A DNA stretch of 64,000 nucleotides. Origin: Bradyrhizobium sp. MOS003. GTDB lineage: Bacteria > Pseudomonadota > Alphaproteobacteria > Rhizobiales > Xanthobacteraceae. The DNA is taken from positions 18,351-82,350 of the forward strand of contig NZ_PYFW01000015.1 of the NCBI RefSeq assembly GCF_003020125.1, given 5' to 3'. A program made the translations under genes and the position numbers. Below, piece by piece: positions 16,971 to 26,798 of the stretch. Under the pieces are notes generated by a model, which saw only the letters and a program-made list of their open reading frames with translations, was not told the DNA's origin and ran no database searches. Position 1 is the stretch's first letter. Each line of letters begins with the position of its first letter.

Positions 16971-17888
16971 TCAAGGGCTGGGCGTCGGTCGCGATGGCAA
17001 TGATTTCACGAAGGCGGCAATCGCCTCCCGGTCGCTTTCGGGCAGCATGGCCAGATTGGTGACGACGTCGGACATGGACGAGCCGACGCGGCCATGATTT
17101 GGCGTGATCCCCGTTTTCAGCATCGCCGCCAATTGAGCCTCCGACCAGTCGCCGAGACGCGCGGCCGTGATGTTGGGATAAAAGCCGGTGCCGGCAGGAT
17201 CCTGGCCACCGGCATAGCGCGTGCTCTGCTTGATCCCGCCCAGCATGTCGCGCGAGGAATGGCATTCCGCGCAATGGCCGAGCGCCTCGGCCAGATAGCG
17301 GCCGCGATTCCATTTCTCTTCCCGCGCCGGATCTGGCGCGATGGGGCCCGGCCTGAAGTACAGCATCTTCCAGAATGCCAGCACGCGGCGAACGCGGAAC
17401 AGCGGGTTGATGTTGTGGTCCGGCGGACGCCCCTTCACCGCCGGCAGCGTGCGCAAATAGGCCATGAGATCCCGGACGTCCTCAGCGCGCATATGCGTGA
17501 AGCTGACGTAGGGGAAGACCGGATAATAGTGGCTTCCGTCCGGAGACACGCCGCGCATCAGTGCGTTGGCGAGATCCTCGGCGGTCCAGTTTCCAATGCC
17601 GTCGATCCGGTCGGGAGAAATGTTGGGCGCGCGAAACGTTCCGTACGGCGAGGCCAATGCTATCCCGCCGCCAAGACGCAAACGATCAAACTGGCCCGGC
17701 GAGGCATGGCAGGAGGCGCAATCGCCGGCCGCAAATACCAGCCTGCCGCGCTCGGGATCCCCTTCGGTCTCGGATACGATCCGCGCTTCCGCCGCGGTCA
17801 AGCGCTGCGGCGCGCTCACCCACCACGCGGCAGCCATCGCCGCGCAGCCGGCGAGGATCGCTGAGATCAGCAAGAGGCGCCCGCGCAT
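16971..17888 (-). CDS. diheme cytochrome c
   Basis: A 305 aa protein with an N-terminal hydrophobic helix (LLLISAILAGCAAMAAAWW) and two c-heme motifs, CASCH (about residue 57) and CAECH (about 208). Between them lie the segments FRAPNISPD and TFVSFTHMRAEDVRDLMAYL-type helices usual in the membrane-bound cytochrome c subunits of alcohol, gluconate and similar dehydrogenases. Here it is followed upstream by an isochorismatase-like hydrolase and an FdhF-like molybdoenzyme on the same strand. It could carry electrons from a periplasmic or membrane dehydrogenase to the caa3 oxidase; that link is inference. Confidence 0.87.
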   Translation of the reverse strand: MRGRLLLISAILAGCAAMAAAWWVSAPQRLTAAEARIVSETEGDPERGRLVFAAGDCASCHASPGQFDRLRLGGGIALASPYGTFRAPNISPDRIDGIGNWTAEDLANALMRGVSPDGSHYYPVFPYVSFTHMRAEDVRDLMAYLRTLPAVKGRPPDHNINPLFRVRRVLAFWKMLYFRPGPIAPDPAREEKWNRGRYLAEALGHCAECHSSRDMLGGIKQSTRYAGGQDPAGTGFYPNITAARLGDWSEAQLAAMLKTGITPNHGRVGSSMSDVVTNLAMLPESDREAIAAFVKSLPSRPTPSP

Positions 17889-17894
17889 CCCATT

Positions 17895-18503
17895 CTACTC
17901 CCGCCAAAACTCCGTCAGCTCTTCCGCTGTCACCAGATCCACCTGGCCATGAAAGCGGGTGCGATACATCGTCATGAGTGCGTCATGACCGACGTCGGAC
18001 GAACTGCACAACGCGTCCTCGACAATGACGATCCGGAATCCGAGATCGACCGCGCTCAAGACCGTCGACAGGACGCAGACATCCGTCTCCGCGCCTGACA
18101 CCACGACAGTGCCGACGTTCTTTTCGATCAGCAGGCGCGCAAGTCCGGGATTGCTGAATGCGGAATAGGCCGGCTTGTCGATGACAGCGGCCGGCGGCAC
18201 GAACCGATTCAGGACCGGCACCAGCTCGAGAGCGGATGGCAGAAGGTGTCTGCGGGTCGCCTGATGCCAGCGCCGGAAATAGGTCTGCCACTGTCCGGGC
18301 CGATCTTCAGGCTTCTCCGGCGTGACGAAACGCGTGAAGATGGTTCTCGCCTGGCATCGCTCGACGATCGAGATGATCGTCGGCAGGACCCGCTCCATCC
18401 AGGGCGTCGCCCACAGGCCGCCAGGAGCGAAGATGTTCTGCATGTCGATGCACAGATGAACGGCGTCTCTAATCTCGGCGATTTCCGAGGCGCTGTCTCT
18501 CAT
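17895..18503 (-). CDS. cysteine hydrolase of the isochorismatase family
   Basis: A 202 aa protein. The catalytic triad of the family is visible: Asp in LCIDMQNIF, Lys in VIDKPAYSAF and Cys in SGAETDVCVLSTV. Members hydrolyse isochorismate, nicotinamide, or N-carbamoyl and related amides, so the exact substrate is open. A gap of 6 nt to the diheme cytochrome and about 40 nt to the molybdoenzyme suggests one operon, though the biochemical link is not obvious. Confidence 0.87.
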   Translation of the reverse strand: MRDSASEIAEIRDAVHLCIDMQNIFAPGGLWATPWMERVLPTIISIVERCQARTIFTRFVTPEKPEDRPGQWQTYFRRWHQATRRHLLPSALELVPVLNRFVPPAAVIDKPAYSAFSNPGLARLLIEKNVGTVVVSGAETDVCVLSTVLSAVDLGFRIVIVEDALCSSSDVGHDALMTMYRTRFHGQVDLVTAEELTEFWRE

Positions 18504-18544
18504 GGTCCTTCAGTCCTGATCTTGCTGTCGTTACCCATGGCGCG

Positions 18545-20857
18545 TCACGACGCCGAGACCGACGCTTCTCCGACCTCGACAATGGTGTCCTTGAACAGGC
18601 GCACCGGAATGGATTTGGCTGCCGGAACCTTGCTGCCCTCCGCATAGTGCCAGAGCGGAATCAGCACGTTGCACTCCGGATAGTATCCCGCGATGCTCCT
18701 GCGCGGGATGCCGTAGGGGACGACCTGAAGTTCGCTCAAGCTGCGCTCGACGCCATCCCCTGCCTCCGTCACCAGCGTCACGGTGTCTCCGGATGTCAGC
18801 CCTTCATCCTCCATGTCGACAGGGTTCATGAAGACGACATAGCGACCACCCGTGATGCCGCGGAAGCGGTCATCTTCGCTGTAGATCGTCGTATTGAACT
18901 GTCCATCGGCGCGCAGTGTCATCAGCTCGTAGACGCCCTCGCTCTCGCGCGGCGGCGCAAAGGCCGACTTTGGAACGGTGAAGTTCGCCTTGCCGTTCGG
19001 CGTCTTCCACTTTCGCTCGCGGGCCGCGAGCGGCCGCGGAAAACCGCCGGGCTCGAACATGCGCTTGTTGAAGTCCTTGAACTGGTCGGGATAGGTGCGC
19101 TCGATCGCGTCCCGAACCTTCGCATAATCGCCGACCCATGCGTCCCAATCGACCTTCGGATTCGGCTTCAGGGTCGCCTTCGCGAGCGCTGCCACGATCG
19201 CCGGCTCGGACAGGAGGTGTTCGGCCACGGGCTTGCGCTGACCCCGCGAGCCGTGAATGCTGGCCGTCGAATCCTCCATCGACACGGCTTGCTCGCCGCT
19301 CTCCTGCCGGTCGATCTCGATCCGGCCGAGACACGGCAGCAGATAAGTCACCTCGCCCGGCACGAGGTGGGAGCGGTTGAGCTTGGTCGCGATCTGCACG
19401 GACAAGCGAAGGCCGGACCATGCGGGCTCCATCAATGACCGCTCGGGGACAGCGCGCAGGAAATTGCCGCCCAGACTGACGAAGCCGCGAATGGTGCCCT
19501 TCAGGATGCCCTCGCAGGCATCGACGGTGGAAACGCCGTCCCATCGCGGCGGCTCGAAATCATAGAGCTCGGCGAGCTTGTCGAGCGGCACCAGCTTGGT
19601 CTTCTCGGAGATGCCGACCGTGCGCTGCCCCTGGACGTTGGAGTGGCCGCGGATCGGCGAAATCCCCGCGCCGGGCTTGCCGATATTGCCGCGCAGAAGC
19701 AGCAGGTTGATGATCAACTTCGCCGTCTCGACGCCGTGCTTGTGCTGAGTGATACCCATGCCGTAATTGGCGATCACGGCGCTGGCGCCCATGTAGGTAT
19801 TTGCGGCCTCGCGCAGGGCCATCCGGGTGAGACCCGACGCCCGCTCGATCTCATCCCAGTCCTGCACCCGGCAGAAAGCAGCGAATTCCTCGAAGCCCGC
19901 TGTGTGGTCCTGAATGAACGCGACATCGACGACCCGCGCGGTTCCATTGTCGCGGGCGAGGTCGTCGGCCTCGATCACCCATTTGCAGATCCCGGTGATG
20001 GCAGCAGCATCGCCGCCGACTCGCACCTGATAATATTGCGAGCTGATGCGAGTGCCGCCGGCAATCATCTGCACCGGATTTTGCGGGTTGACGAAGCGCT
20101 CCAGGCCACGCTCGCGCAATGGATTGAAGGTCACGATTGGCACGCCGCGCTGCGCTGCCTCCTGCAACGGATGCAGCATGCGCGGCGCATTCGTGGTGGT
20201 GTTGTGCCCGAAGAAGAAGATGCAATCGGTGACGTCGAAATCCTCCAGCAAAACCGTGCCGACCGGGACGCCGATCACCTCCGGCAATGCCACCGAAGTG
20301 CTCTCGTGACACATGTTGGAGCTGTCGGGAAAATTGTTGGTCCCGTACATGCGACCGAACAATTGGTACATATAGCTGGTTTCGAGCGACGCGCGGCCGG
20401 ACGTGTACATGACGACCGAGCGGGGATCGAGCCGGTTCAGCTCAGCGCCGATGTCCCGGAAAGCCTCTTCCCAAGCGACGGGCAGGTATTTGTCGCTGGC
20501 GCTGTCATAACGCATCGGCGTGGTTAGGCGTCCCCGCTCCTCCAATTGATGATCCGACCAGGTTCGCAGCTCACCCAGCGTATGTTGCGCAAAGAAATCC
20601 GGCGTCACGGTCTTGTTGGTCACTTCCCAGGCGGTCGCCTTGGCGCCGTTCTCGCAGAACTCGAACGGCCGCGGCTTGGCCGGCTTGGCCCAGGAACAGC
20701 TCACGCACATGAATCCGTCGGGCTTGTTCTGCTTGAGCAGAATCTCGCTGCCGAGGACCGCAACCTCCTCCTGCGTCAGGATGTGAGCCACGGCGTTGAG
20801 CGAGCCCCAGCCACCGGCGGGAGAATCATAAGTCTCGACTTTTGCCTTTTGCCGCAT
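18545..20857 (-). CDS. FdhF/YdeP family molybdopterin oxidoreductase
   Basis: A 770 aa enzyme of the bis-MGD molybdopterin family. The N-terminal Cys cluster is FMCVSCSWAKP...FEFCENGAK. Then follow the formate-dehydrogenase-like core (YTSGRASLETSYMYQLFGR, DSSNMCHESTSVAL with a Cys at the metal-ligand position, GMGITQHKHGVE, LLRGNIGKPGAG) and the C-terminal dinucleotide-binding domain (VFMNPVDMEDEGLTSGD). This group is annotated FdhF/YdeP and its physiological substrate is uncertain. The start at ATG 20857 was chosen because a 44-residue upstream extension is poorly conserved. It is divergent from FdhD, which sulfurates such enzymes. A GGAAC-16-GGTT promoter-like pair precedes it (20929-20905). 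Confidence 0.9.
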   Translation of the reverse strand: MRQKAKVETYDSPAGGWGSLNAVAHILTQEEVAVLGSEILLKQNKPDGFMCVSCSWAKPAKPRPFEFCENGAKATAWEVTNKTVTPDFFAQHTLGELRTWSDHQLEERGRLTTPMRYDSASDKYLPVAWEEAFRDIGAELNRLDPRSVVMYTSGRASLETSYMYQLFGRMYGTNNFPDSSNMCHESTSVALPEVIGVPVGTVLLEDFDVTDCIFFFGHNTTTNAPRMLHPLQEAAQRGVPIVTFNPLRERGLERFVNPQNPVQMIAGGTRISSQYYQVRVGGDAAAITGICKWVIEADDLARDNGTARVVDVAFIQDHTAGFEEFAAFCRVQDWDEIERASGLTRMALREAANTYMGASAVIANYGMGITQHKHGVETAKLIINLLLLRGNIGKPGAGISPIRGHSNVQGQRTVGISEKTKLVPLDKLAELYDFEPPRWDGVSTVDACEGILKGTIRGFVSLGGNFLRAVPERSLMEPAWSGLRLSVQIATKLNRSHLVPGEVTYLLPCLGRIEIDRQESGEQAVSMEDSTASIHGSRGQRKPVAEHLLSEPAIVAALAKATLKPNPKVDWDAWVGDYAKVRDAIERTYPDQFKDFNKRMFEPGGFPRPLAARERKWKTPNGKANFTVPKSAFAPPRESEGVYELMTLRADGQFNTTIYSEDDRFRGITGGRYVVFMNPVDMEDEGLTSGDTVTLVTEAGDGVERSLSELQVVPYGIPRRSIAGYYPECNVLIPLWHYAEGSKVPAAKSIPVRLFKDTIVEVGEASVSAS

Positions 20858-20963
20858 GACGCATCCTTCAATCGCAGACCACACACCCAGCGCCCTGCAC
20901 CCAAAACCCGAGATGCCATCGCGAGTTCCTAAGCGTTCGGAACCTTGCCTTGGCTCGCGCGTC

Positions 20964-21833
20964 ATGACTCGATCCTGGGACGCATCCATGCATGGCTCTC
21001 AACTCGACGTATGCGATAGCGCATCCACCCCTCCCGCCTCGGTCGCGATGCCCCGGCTCACGTCGAGCGGTGCGCGGGATGCGCGCATCGTGGCAGAGGA
21101 ATGCCCCGTCGCCCTCGTCTATGACGGGACCACCGCCGCAGTGCTGATGGCGACTCCCGCCGATTTGGCCGACCTGGCCCGGGGCTTCAGCCTCACGGAG
21201 GGAATCATTGGGGACATCGGCGAGATCGAGGAACTCTCCGTCGTCCCGGGTCCCGACGGCATCGAACTCCGGCTATGGCTCCGACCGGACGCCGGCCGGC
21301 GGCTGAAGGAGCGACGGCGGCTGCTGGTGGGGCCAACCGGCTGCGGCCTGTGCGGCATCGACAGTTTGCGCGAGGCCGGCCGGATCGTTCGGCCCGTCGA
21401 GCACCCGGCGTGCCTCTCGCCCGAACAGATCCGCATGGCGATTGCCGCTCTTACGGAGTCGCAGATCCTCAATCACGAGACCCACGCCACCCATGCGGCA
21501 GGTTTTTTTCAGCCGGGCAGCAAGTCCATGGTGGTTCGCGAGGACGTGGGTCGCCACAACGCGCTCGACAAGCTCGCCGGCGCACTCGCCGTCGAGGGAA
21601 TAGCCGGGTGCGCTGGCGCCATCATCCTCACAAGCCGGATATCGGTCGAGATGGTGCAGAAGACGGCAGCAATCGGCGCGGGAATCGTCGTCGGCATGTC
21701 AGCGCCGACCGCGCTTGCCATCCGGACGGCGGAAGCAACCGGCATCGCGGTTGTCGGTATCGCGCGCGGAGAGGCGTTCGAGATCTTCAGCCACTCGGAG
21801 CGAATTTACGCTCACACCCCTGGGCGTATTTAG
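20964..21833 (+). CDS. fdhD: formate dehydrogenase accessory sulfurtransferase FdhD
   Basis: About 289 aa. The redox Cys pair is in PTGCGLCGIDS, and the segments THATHAAGFF, VVREDVGRHNALDKLAGA, TSRISVEMVQKTAAIGAG and EIFSHSERI are diagnostic. FdhD moves sulfur from IscS to the molybdenum cofactor, activating FdhF-type enzymes; its divergent partner here is exactly such an enzyme. ATG 20964 or 20988 are both possible starts; everything before residue ~45 is not conserved. A GGAAC element precedes it at 20939-20943, facing the one for the divergent gene. Confidence 0.93.
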   Translation: MTRSWDASMHGSQLDVCDSASTPPASVAMPRLTSSGARDARIVAEECPVALVYDGTTAAVLMATPADLADLARGFSLTEGIIGDIGEIEELSVVPGPDGIELRLWLRPDAGRRLKERRRLLVGPTGCGLCGIDSLREAGRIVRPVEHPACLSPEQIRMAIAALTESQILNHETHATHAAGFFQPGSKSMVVREDVGRHNALDKLAGALAVEGIAGCAGAIILTSRISVEMVQKTAAIGAGIVVGMSAPTALAIRTAEATGIAVVGIARGEAFEIFSHSERIYAHTPGRI

Positions 21834-22698
21834 CCGGCGTATCCCTGCAGAAAACGCTTGAGGACCGACCGGACCCTCGCCGACAACTTGTCCAGGAGGA
21901 TCCGCGCGGTGAAGTTCGCGAACGACCTCTTAATCAGAGTGGCCACCACACGGTGCTTGTTAAGAAGTTATTCCTTCACGAGTCGTCGTGTATCGCCATG
22001 AGGAGGATGGCTGTTGGCCGTCGTGCCACTTGGCCTGATTCAGCCAGGAACGGCCCATGGCCCCGAAGCCTTGGGAGGAAGCTAAGTCTCTACAGAGGCC
22101 GCTTGCGGATGGAGCCCTGCAGATCATTGCACCGGCGAGAAGGAAGACGCAAGACCTGGGGAGTAGGCGGACCCGTCAGGCGATTTTGAAAAAATCGGCG
22201 CGGGCGTTAGCCATACTTCCTCTCAAAATAGCGATCCGAACTTCGTCAGGGGTAACCAAGGCAGCACGTCGGTGACCGCGACGACGCCTCTGTCGGTTGT
22301 GTTTATTTTTGCAGCGGCGCTCGTATTCACTTGCGCTGTTCTCAAATCGAAGATCGATGCCTGGCTCGACGAATGATCGCGTCAGGCCGCGCCTCCTCGT
22401 CAACTGACATCGCGCGATACTATGGCGTTGGGCTGCGTCGCATTTCTTGGCACCTCAATGGATGGGCGGGCAAACGAGCGAGGAACGGGCTGTTCAATGA
22501 GCCACCGCCTCACGTAATGCCAACAAGTGGCGCGGTTTGAACATCGAAACGCGGCGGTGATTCGCGTATTCATAGTTATGGAAGAAGCAGGCCAAAGACC
22601 CACTTTTGGCGTGAGTAACCAGACTCACGCGGCTTGCGAAGCACTGCCTCCATGGTTCGTAGACCGACAGTACGCCACTGTGCCGAAGGTGAGCGGAC
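21834..22698. other. intergenic stretch with one possible mini-gene
   Basis: Apart from the 34-codon frame at 22272-22376 nothing persuasive is seen. Several 60-80 codon frames lack motifs. The stretch separates FdhD from the convergent kinase gene. Confidence 0.45.
22272..22376 (+). CDS. possible 34 aa membrane peptide
   Basis: A GTG-initiated frame encodes TPLSVVFIFAAALVFTCAVL followed by KSKIDAWLDE: one clean transmembrane helix with a charged C-terminal tail. This is the layout of many small Bradyrhizobium membrane peptides. No strong ribosome-binding site is visible, so confidence is low. Confidence 0.35.
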   Translation: MTATTPLSVVFIFAAALVFTCAVLKSKIDAWLDE

Positions 22699-24843
22699 CT
22701 AGGTCGGCCTCCCCTCTCTCGTTTCAACCGCCGTCAAAACGCTCCGCACTCTCCCGGCGAGGTCGCTTTGCGTAAACGGCTTTTGAATGAGAGAAACACC
22801 GCGATCGAGCCTACCCTGATGAACGATTGCGTCGCGAGAGTAACCGGTCATGTAAAGTACCTTCAGACCAGGCCGCCGACGCTGCGCTTCGGCAGCTAAG
22901 TCGCGTCCGTTCATGCCCGGCATCACGACGTCAGTCAGGAGTAGGTCCACCTGGCTTGTGGCAAGCACGTTAAGCGCTGCATCACCATCTTGCGCCTGCA
23001 TGACTTCATAGCCTAGCTCGACCAGTGTGCCCGCCACAAACTGCCGCACCCCTTCATCGTCCTCTGTGACCAGCACACGTTCACCATGCCCACGAGGAAC
23101 GCCTCCGATTGTCTGCTCTTTACGAGCTGGTTCACTGACATCCGTTCGTCGCGGGAGAAAGATCGTGACTGTCGTGCCTGCACCTGGCGCTGAGCTTATT
23201 CTAACGTCACCGTCGCTCTGCTTGACGAAGCCGTAGACCTGGCTCAGCCCGAGGCCGGTCCCCATCCCGGGCGGTTTGGTTGTAAAGAACGGCTCGAAAG
23301 CTTTGTCTGCCACTTCCGGCGCCATACCTATTCCTGTGTCCTTGACTGAAACGGACACGTATTGGGTGGAGTTTAGTTGACCAGACGATGCGGAGAACTG
23401 CTCGTCCAGGGACGCGTTTGCCGTTTCTAGTATGAGCGTGCCTCCATTCGGCATCGCGTCTCGGGCGTTGAGCGCCAAGTTCAGAACCGCAGATTCAAGC
23501 TCCGTTACGTCAGCCTGCGCCTCCCCCAGATCAGGCGCGAGGTTTGTTTCAATTGAGATTGTCTCGCCAAGCGTTCGAGCCAGCATATCCGTCAGGCTTC
23601 GAACAAGCCTGTTGAGATGGACCGGTTTTGGATCGAGAGCTTGCTTCCGAGAGAACGCCAAAAGACGCTTAGTGAGTTCGGCTGCCCTCAACGCGCCCCT
23701 TTGAGCGTTTTCGAGCAACGCTCTTGGCTTTTCGTCGGTGACCCTACGGCTCGCCATCTGCAGATTGCCAATGATGATCGTCAGCAGATTGTTGAAGTCA
23801 TGCGCGATGCCGCCGGTGAGCTGACCGACCGCTTCAATCCGCTGCGAGCGACGCATTTCCTGCTCCAGAGTTTCTCGACGTTCTGCCTCTGCATAAAACG
23901 CCGCTGTGCTGCGGGCGGTTAGGACAATGAAAAAGCAGACCAGAGCGAGGGCGGGTGCGCCGATGGCCAGATATCCACCTAGTTGGCGGAGCCACGTGCT
24001 TCTTATCTCCGACGTTTCCATGCTGGAAGAAACATATACAGGCAGTCCTACAAGCTTTCTAACTGCAAAACGGCGTTCTAGTCCGTCCACATTCGATACC
24101 GTCGTATATCTTCCCCCCTCCGGACTACTTTTGATCAATTGACCAAAGCCACTCGACGGATCCAAGACGATGCCAGGACGAGCCGCGATCGGGTGACGGG
24201 CGAGAACTGCACCATCGTCTCTAATCAGGGCAAAGCTTGCGCTCGACGTGCCGCGCAAGGTTGCATAAAGATTCTCAAAAGCAGAAGGGAGTACAGAGAT
24301 TAGCGTGTAGCCGTTGAAAGTACCTGAGCTATCGTGCCGTCGTTTGCTGACTGGAAACAGGATTGCACCCGTCAGAGAAATGCCGACCACACGTCCAATA
24401 TAAGCTTCGTCGTTTTGAGCTAACTCTGCTTTTAGGTGAGCGCGCTCTGGTGCGTTGAAGGCAGCCGGCACCGGAAAAAATAGAGACGACAGTATTGCAT
24501 CGCCGTTGTGGTCTAGCACCCAAATTGAACTGATGTCGGGAAATGTATGCGCGAATTGCTTCAGGCGCTCACTAAGCTCAGCCCCGGAATCCTTGATCGT
24601 CGAGTCCGTCTTGCCGCGCGTGATCTGGTCGATACTGTCCAGCGTTACGTTGATCGAGCGAAACACTCGAAGAGCCTGTTCCGCTGAAACCTCCAAACTA
24701 CGTTCGATTCGCTCGTCTGCCAGTTCGAAGGCATCTTGATAGGCAGAGTATGCAGCATAGGCGAACACGAGCGCCGGGGCGATGATCGAGGCGGCCAGCG
24801 AAAACCACAGCCATCGGAGGGCTGCATCCTTCCGCTGTTTCAT
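22699..24843 (-). CDS. membrane-bound hybrid histidine kinase
   Basis: A 714 aa protein. TM1 lies at about 11-32 and TM2 at about 288-311; between them is a periplasmic dCache-like sensor (about 35-280). Then come HisKA with the phospho-His in GGIAHDFNNLLT, an HATPase domain (LNLALNARDAMPNGGT, DTGIGM, GTGLGLSQVYGFV) and a C-terminal receiver domain with acceptor Asp in LLLTDVVMPGM and Lys in LIQKPFT. It therefore senses a small extracellular ligand and passes phosphate to its own receiver or a separate regulator. No response-regulator gene is adjacent. The cytoplasmic half is closely similar in layout to the kinase at 55680-57449. Confidence 0.93.
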   Translation of the reverse strand: MKQRKDAALRWLWFSLAASIIAPALVFAYAAYSAYQDAFELADERIERSLEVSAEQALRVFRSINVTLDSIDQITRGKTDSTIKDSGAELSERLKQFAHTFPDISSIWVLDHNGDAILSSLFFPVPAAFNAPERAHLKAELAQNDEAYIGRVVGISLTGAILFPVSKRRHDSSGTFNGYTLISVLPSAFENLYATLRGTSSASFALIRDDGAVLARHPIAARPGIVLDPSSGFGQLIKSSPEGGRYTTVSNVDGLERRFAVRKLVGLPVYVSSSMETSEIRSTWLRQLGGYLAIGAPALALVCFFIVLTARSTAAFYAEAERRETLEQEMRRSQRIEAVGQLTGGIAHDFNNLLTIIIGNLQMASRRVTDEKPRALLENAQRGALRAAELTKRLLAFSRKQALDPKPVHLNRLVRSLTDMLARTLGETISIETNLAPDLGEAQADVTELESAVLNLALNARDAMPNGGTLILETANASLDEQFSASSGQLNSTQYVSVSVKDTGIGMAPEVADKAFEPFFTTKPPGMGTGLGLSQVYGFVKQSDGDVRISSAPGAGTTVTIFLPRRTDVSEPARKEQTIGGVPRGHGERVLVTEDDEGVRQFVAGTLVELGYEVMQAQDGDAALNVLATSQVDLLLTDVVMPGMNGRDLAAEAQRRRPGLKVLYMTGYSRDAIVHQGRLDRGVSLIQKPFTQSDLAGRVRSVLTAVETREGRPT

Positions 24844-25794
24844 TTGTTAATGGGCCTCCCGGCCGGCAGTAGGTCTCAACATGCCCTTCTAATTAGAGGT
24901 CCTTTGATGCCTGTGCCAGCGCGTTTTTGAGTTCCTCCCTAGGTGGCTTGGCCGAGATCTTCCCGTGCACGTGCCCTTGATTGGGATTCCGCTCATCTGT
25001 GGCCAGCAATGACCGTTGCGACCTGAAGAGCTCCTGACCGCTGTCTACCAATAGAAGTGCAAGCCGGTCTGACGCTCCAGCCAAACGTTCAATTCATCCG
25101 CCGCCCGGGTGGCGGCGCAACGGGTCCCATCGAGAGTGATACCGCACGGACTGTAATTCCGCGCCGTCAATGCCCCGGTGAACTTCTCCAACGTGCCGCG
25201 AAGGTGATGCCATCGAAAGGCTTCACCGGGCTACTCGAAGATGCTGATACCGCTAGCAACGGCGTCACAAAACTCCAGTGCGGAATCGACCAATACCGGA
25301 AGCACTTGGCCGACCCTCCCGCCATCTGCCGAGCCAGATCGGGCACTGCAACTCTCGCGCGACGGATCGGTTCGACCTGCGGGCCGCCTCGCAAGCTCCT
25401 CGGTAATGCAGACCGCGGCTACACTGACTGGATTGTCACTTGCGAACCTGATCAAGGGTATGAACAACAGCGGTCGGCACCAACCATACTAATCTTAGCC
25501 TATCCGCTCCCCCGGTCCTGAAAAGCGCCGGTCTCGGCAACGGGCGTCGGCCACTGAATTGGTGCGGATTCGCTCGCGCGCGTGCTTGAGAACTCCCCGT
25601 CTCTAACCTGCTCGATATGACCCTGTCGGCAGTCGCGGCGATCACTGGCAGTTTAACCGTTGCTCGCCCCTTTCGGTCGGCAGCGACTGTCGATCAAGAT
25701 TCCGCACTGCACATGCTCCAAAGCTTAACATGTCTCAATTCCCAAGTCGGCGGAAACCAGGATAGAATAGGGCTTTCCCTTAAAGGGGCAACTC
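24844..25794. other. 950-bp stretch without a firmly supported gene
   Basis: Overlapping frames on both strands (for example 25057-25521 plus and 25231-25467 minus) have no recognisable motif. A 63-codon minus frame (25084-24893, TTG start, ending KPPREELKNALAQASKDL) looks slightly protein-like but has no good start. Confidence 0.45.
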
Positions 25795-25995
25795 ATGTTT
25801 GACACCGCAACAACCGCGCTTTTGCGCGCGATTCTCGATGAAGTCTGTGAAAGGGTCTCGCACCGCGAGATTGGAGCCCGTACCCACGTCGCATCGAAAA
25901 TTTTGGAAGCTGCGTCTAGAGGCGAAGTCTCGCCCGAGGGCCTTAGGCAGATCGGCCGCGACGCCCTCTCGCACGCGCCGACGATGTGGCGCTGA
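25795..25995 (+). CDS. conserved hypothetical protein
   Basis: A 66 aa all-helical protein starting MFDTATTALLRAILDEVCER and ending LRQIGRDALSHAPTMWR. Close relatives occur widely in Bradyrhizobium as stand-alone genes of unknown role. AAAGGGGC precedes the ATG. The next gene begins within or just after its end, suggesting a small operon. Confidence 0.75.
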   Translation: MFDTATTALLRAILDEVCERVSHREIGARTHVASKILEAASRGEVSPEGLRQIGRDALSHAPTMWR

Positions 25996-26009
25996 TCGTA
26001 GGTGCTGGT

Positions 26010-26426
26010 GTGAACTTCCAGATCACTGTTTTGAAGATCTTGGCGGCATACCCGGACGGGTTTGCCGTGATGGAAGACCTGAAGCGTGACATGGCTATCC
26101 TGGCGACGAGTGGCCGCGACTGGGCAGACCGGACCCAGCGGCTCGCGGCCAAGGTGCCGGACCTCAACATCTTTTCACAAGGACTGGTCGAGCGCATAAG
26201 CGGAGGATGGAAGATCTCGGCCAAAGGGCGGGCGGTGCTTGAAATGATGGAAGCGCGGCCAACGGCTTTGGAAACGGGGCAGGTGCCTCTAGTTGAGGAC
26301 ACGACCACGACGTCGCCGGCGCCAGTTCCTCCGCTGCGGCAACCCGCCGACCGTGCGAAGCGGCGGCGCGAGCGCCGCGAACGTCGGCGCGAGGCCCGTG
26401 AACGAGCAAGAGCGAACGCCTCCTGA
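26010..26426 (+). CDS. hypothetical winged-helix-like protein
   Basis: About 138 aa from a GTG at 26010 (an earlier GTG at 25986 is possible). The first ~90 residues (FQITVLKILAAYPDGFAVME ... ISGGWKISAKGRAVLEMM) look like a winged-helix or restriction-system-type N-terminal domain. They are followed by a Pro-rich linker and a strongly basic tail (RAKRRRERRERRREARERAR) that could bind nucleic acid. Similar proteins are frequent and uncharacterised in Bradyrhizobium. Confidence 0.65.
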   Translation: MNFQITVLKILAAYPDGFAVMEDLKRDMAILATSGRDWADRTQRLAAKVPDLNIFSQGLVERISGGWKISAKGRAVLEMMEARPTALETGQVPLVEDTTTTSPAPVPPLRQPADRAKRRRERRERRREARERARANAS

Positions 26427-26439
26427 GGGAGGGCGACCG

Positions 26440-26466
26440 AAAAAAAGCCGCCAGCGGTGGCGGCTT
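26440..26466 (-). terminator. intrinsic terminator (minus strand)
   Basis: AAGCCGCCA (26445-26453), loop GCGG, TGGCGGCTT (26458-26466): a 9-bp perfect stem. On the minus strand it is followed by seven Ts, giving a canonical Rho-independent terminator for transcription coming from the topoisomerase gene. It may also stop the plus-strand gene that ends just before it. The 330 bp between it and the topoisomerase stop hold no supported gene. Confidence 0.7.
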
Positions 26467-26798
26467 GATAGTTCCGGACCGTCGGTTGCCTCCCCAGTCC
26501 CAAGCGTACCGCCGTTACCTTGTTTGCGGCCATGCCACTCCGAGCTACCGAACACAATTCGATTCGGCTATCGGGCCGCCGATTTATGCACGGGGCATTC
26601 TACGGAGCCGGCAAGGGGCTAAATGTGGACGGGAGCCGAACCCGAGCGTGATGGCCAGCCGCGACCCTCCGCGCCCGACTGACACCAATACCCCAACCTG
26701 AACGGGGGGCCCATTTCCGCGACGAGAGCACAGTGCCGATTTAGGCCAACTCGGCACCATGGCGGTGGGCGCGGTCGTCCAAAAAACTGGTCACGGGA

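Noticed and set aside
18970..18999. GGAAC-17-CGTT inside the FdhF-like gene
   Set aside because: Lies deep in a coding region on the antisense strand; expected by chance about once per window.
19643..20527. Long plus-strand frame opposite the molybdoenzyme
   Set aside because: No family motif; antisense shadow.
25057..25521. 154-codon plus frame in the 24.8-25.8 kb gap
   Set aside because: Composition and lack of motif suggest noise; competing frames on the other strand are equally good.
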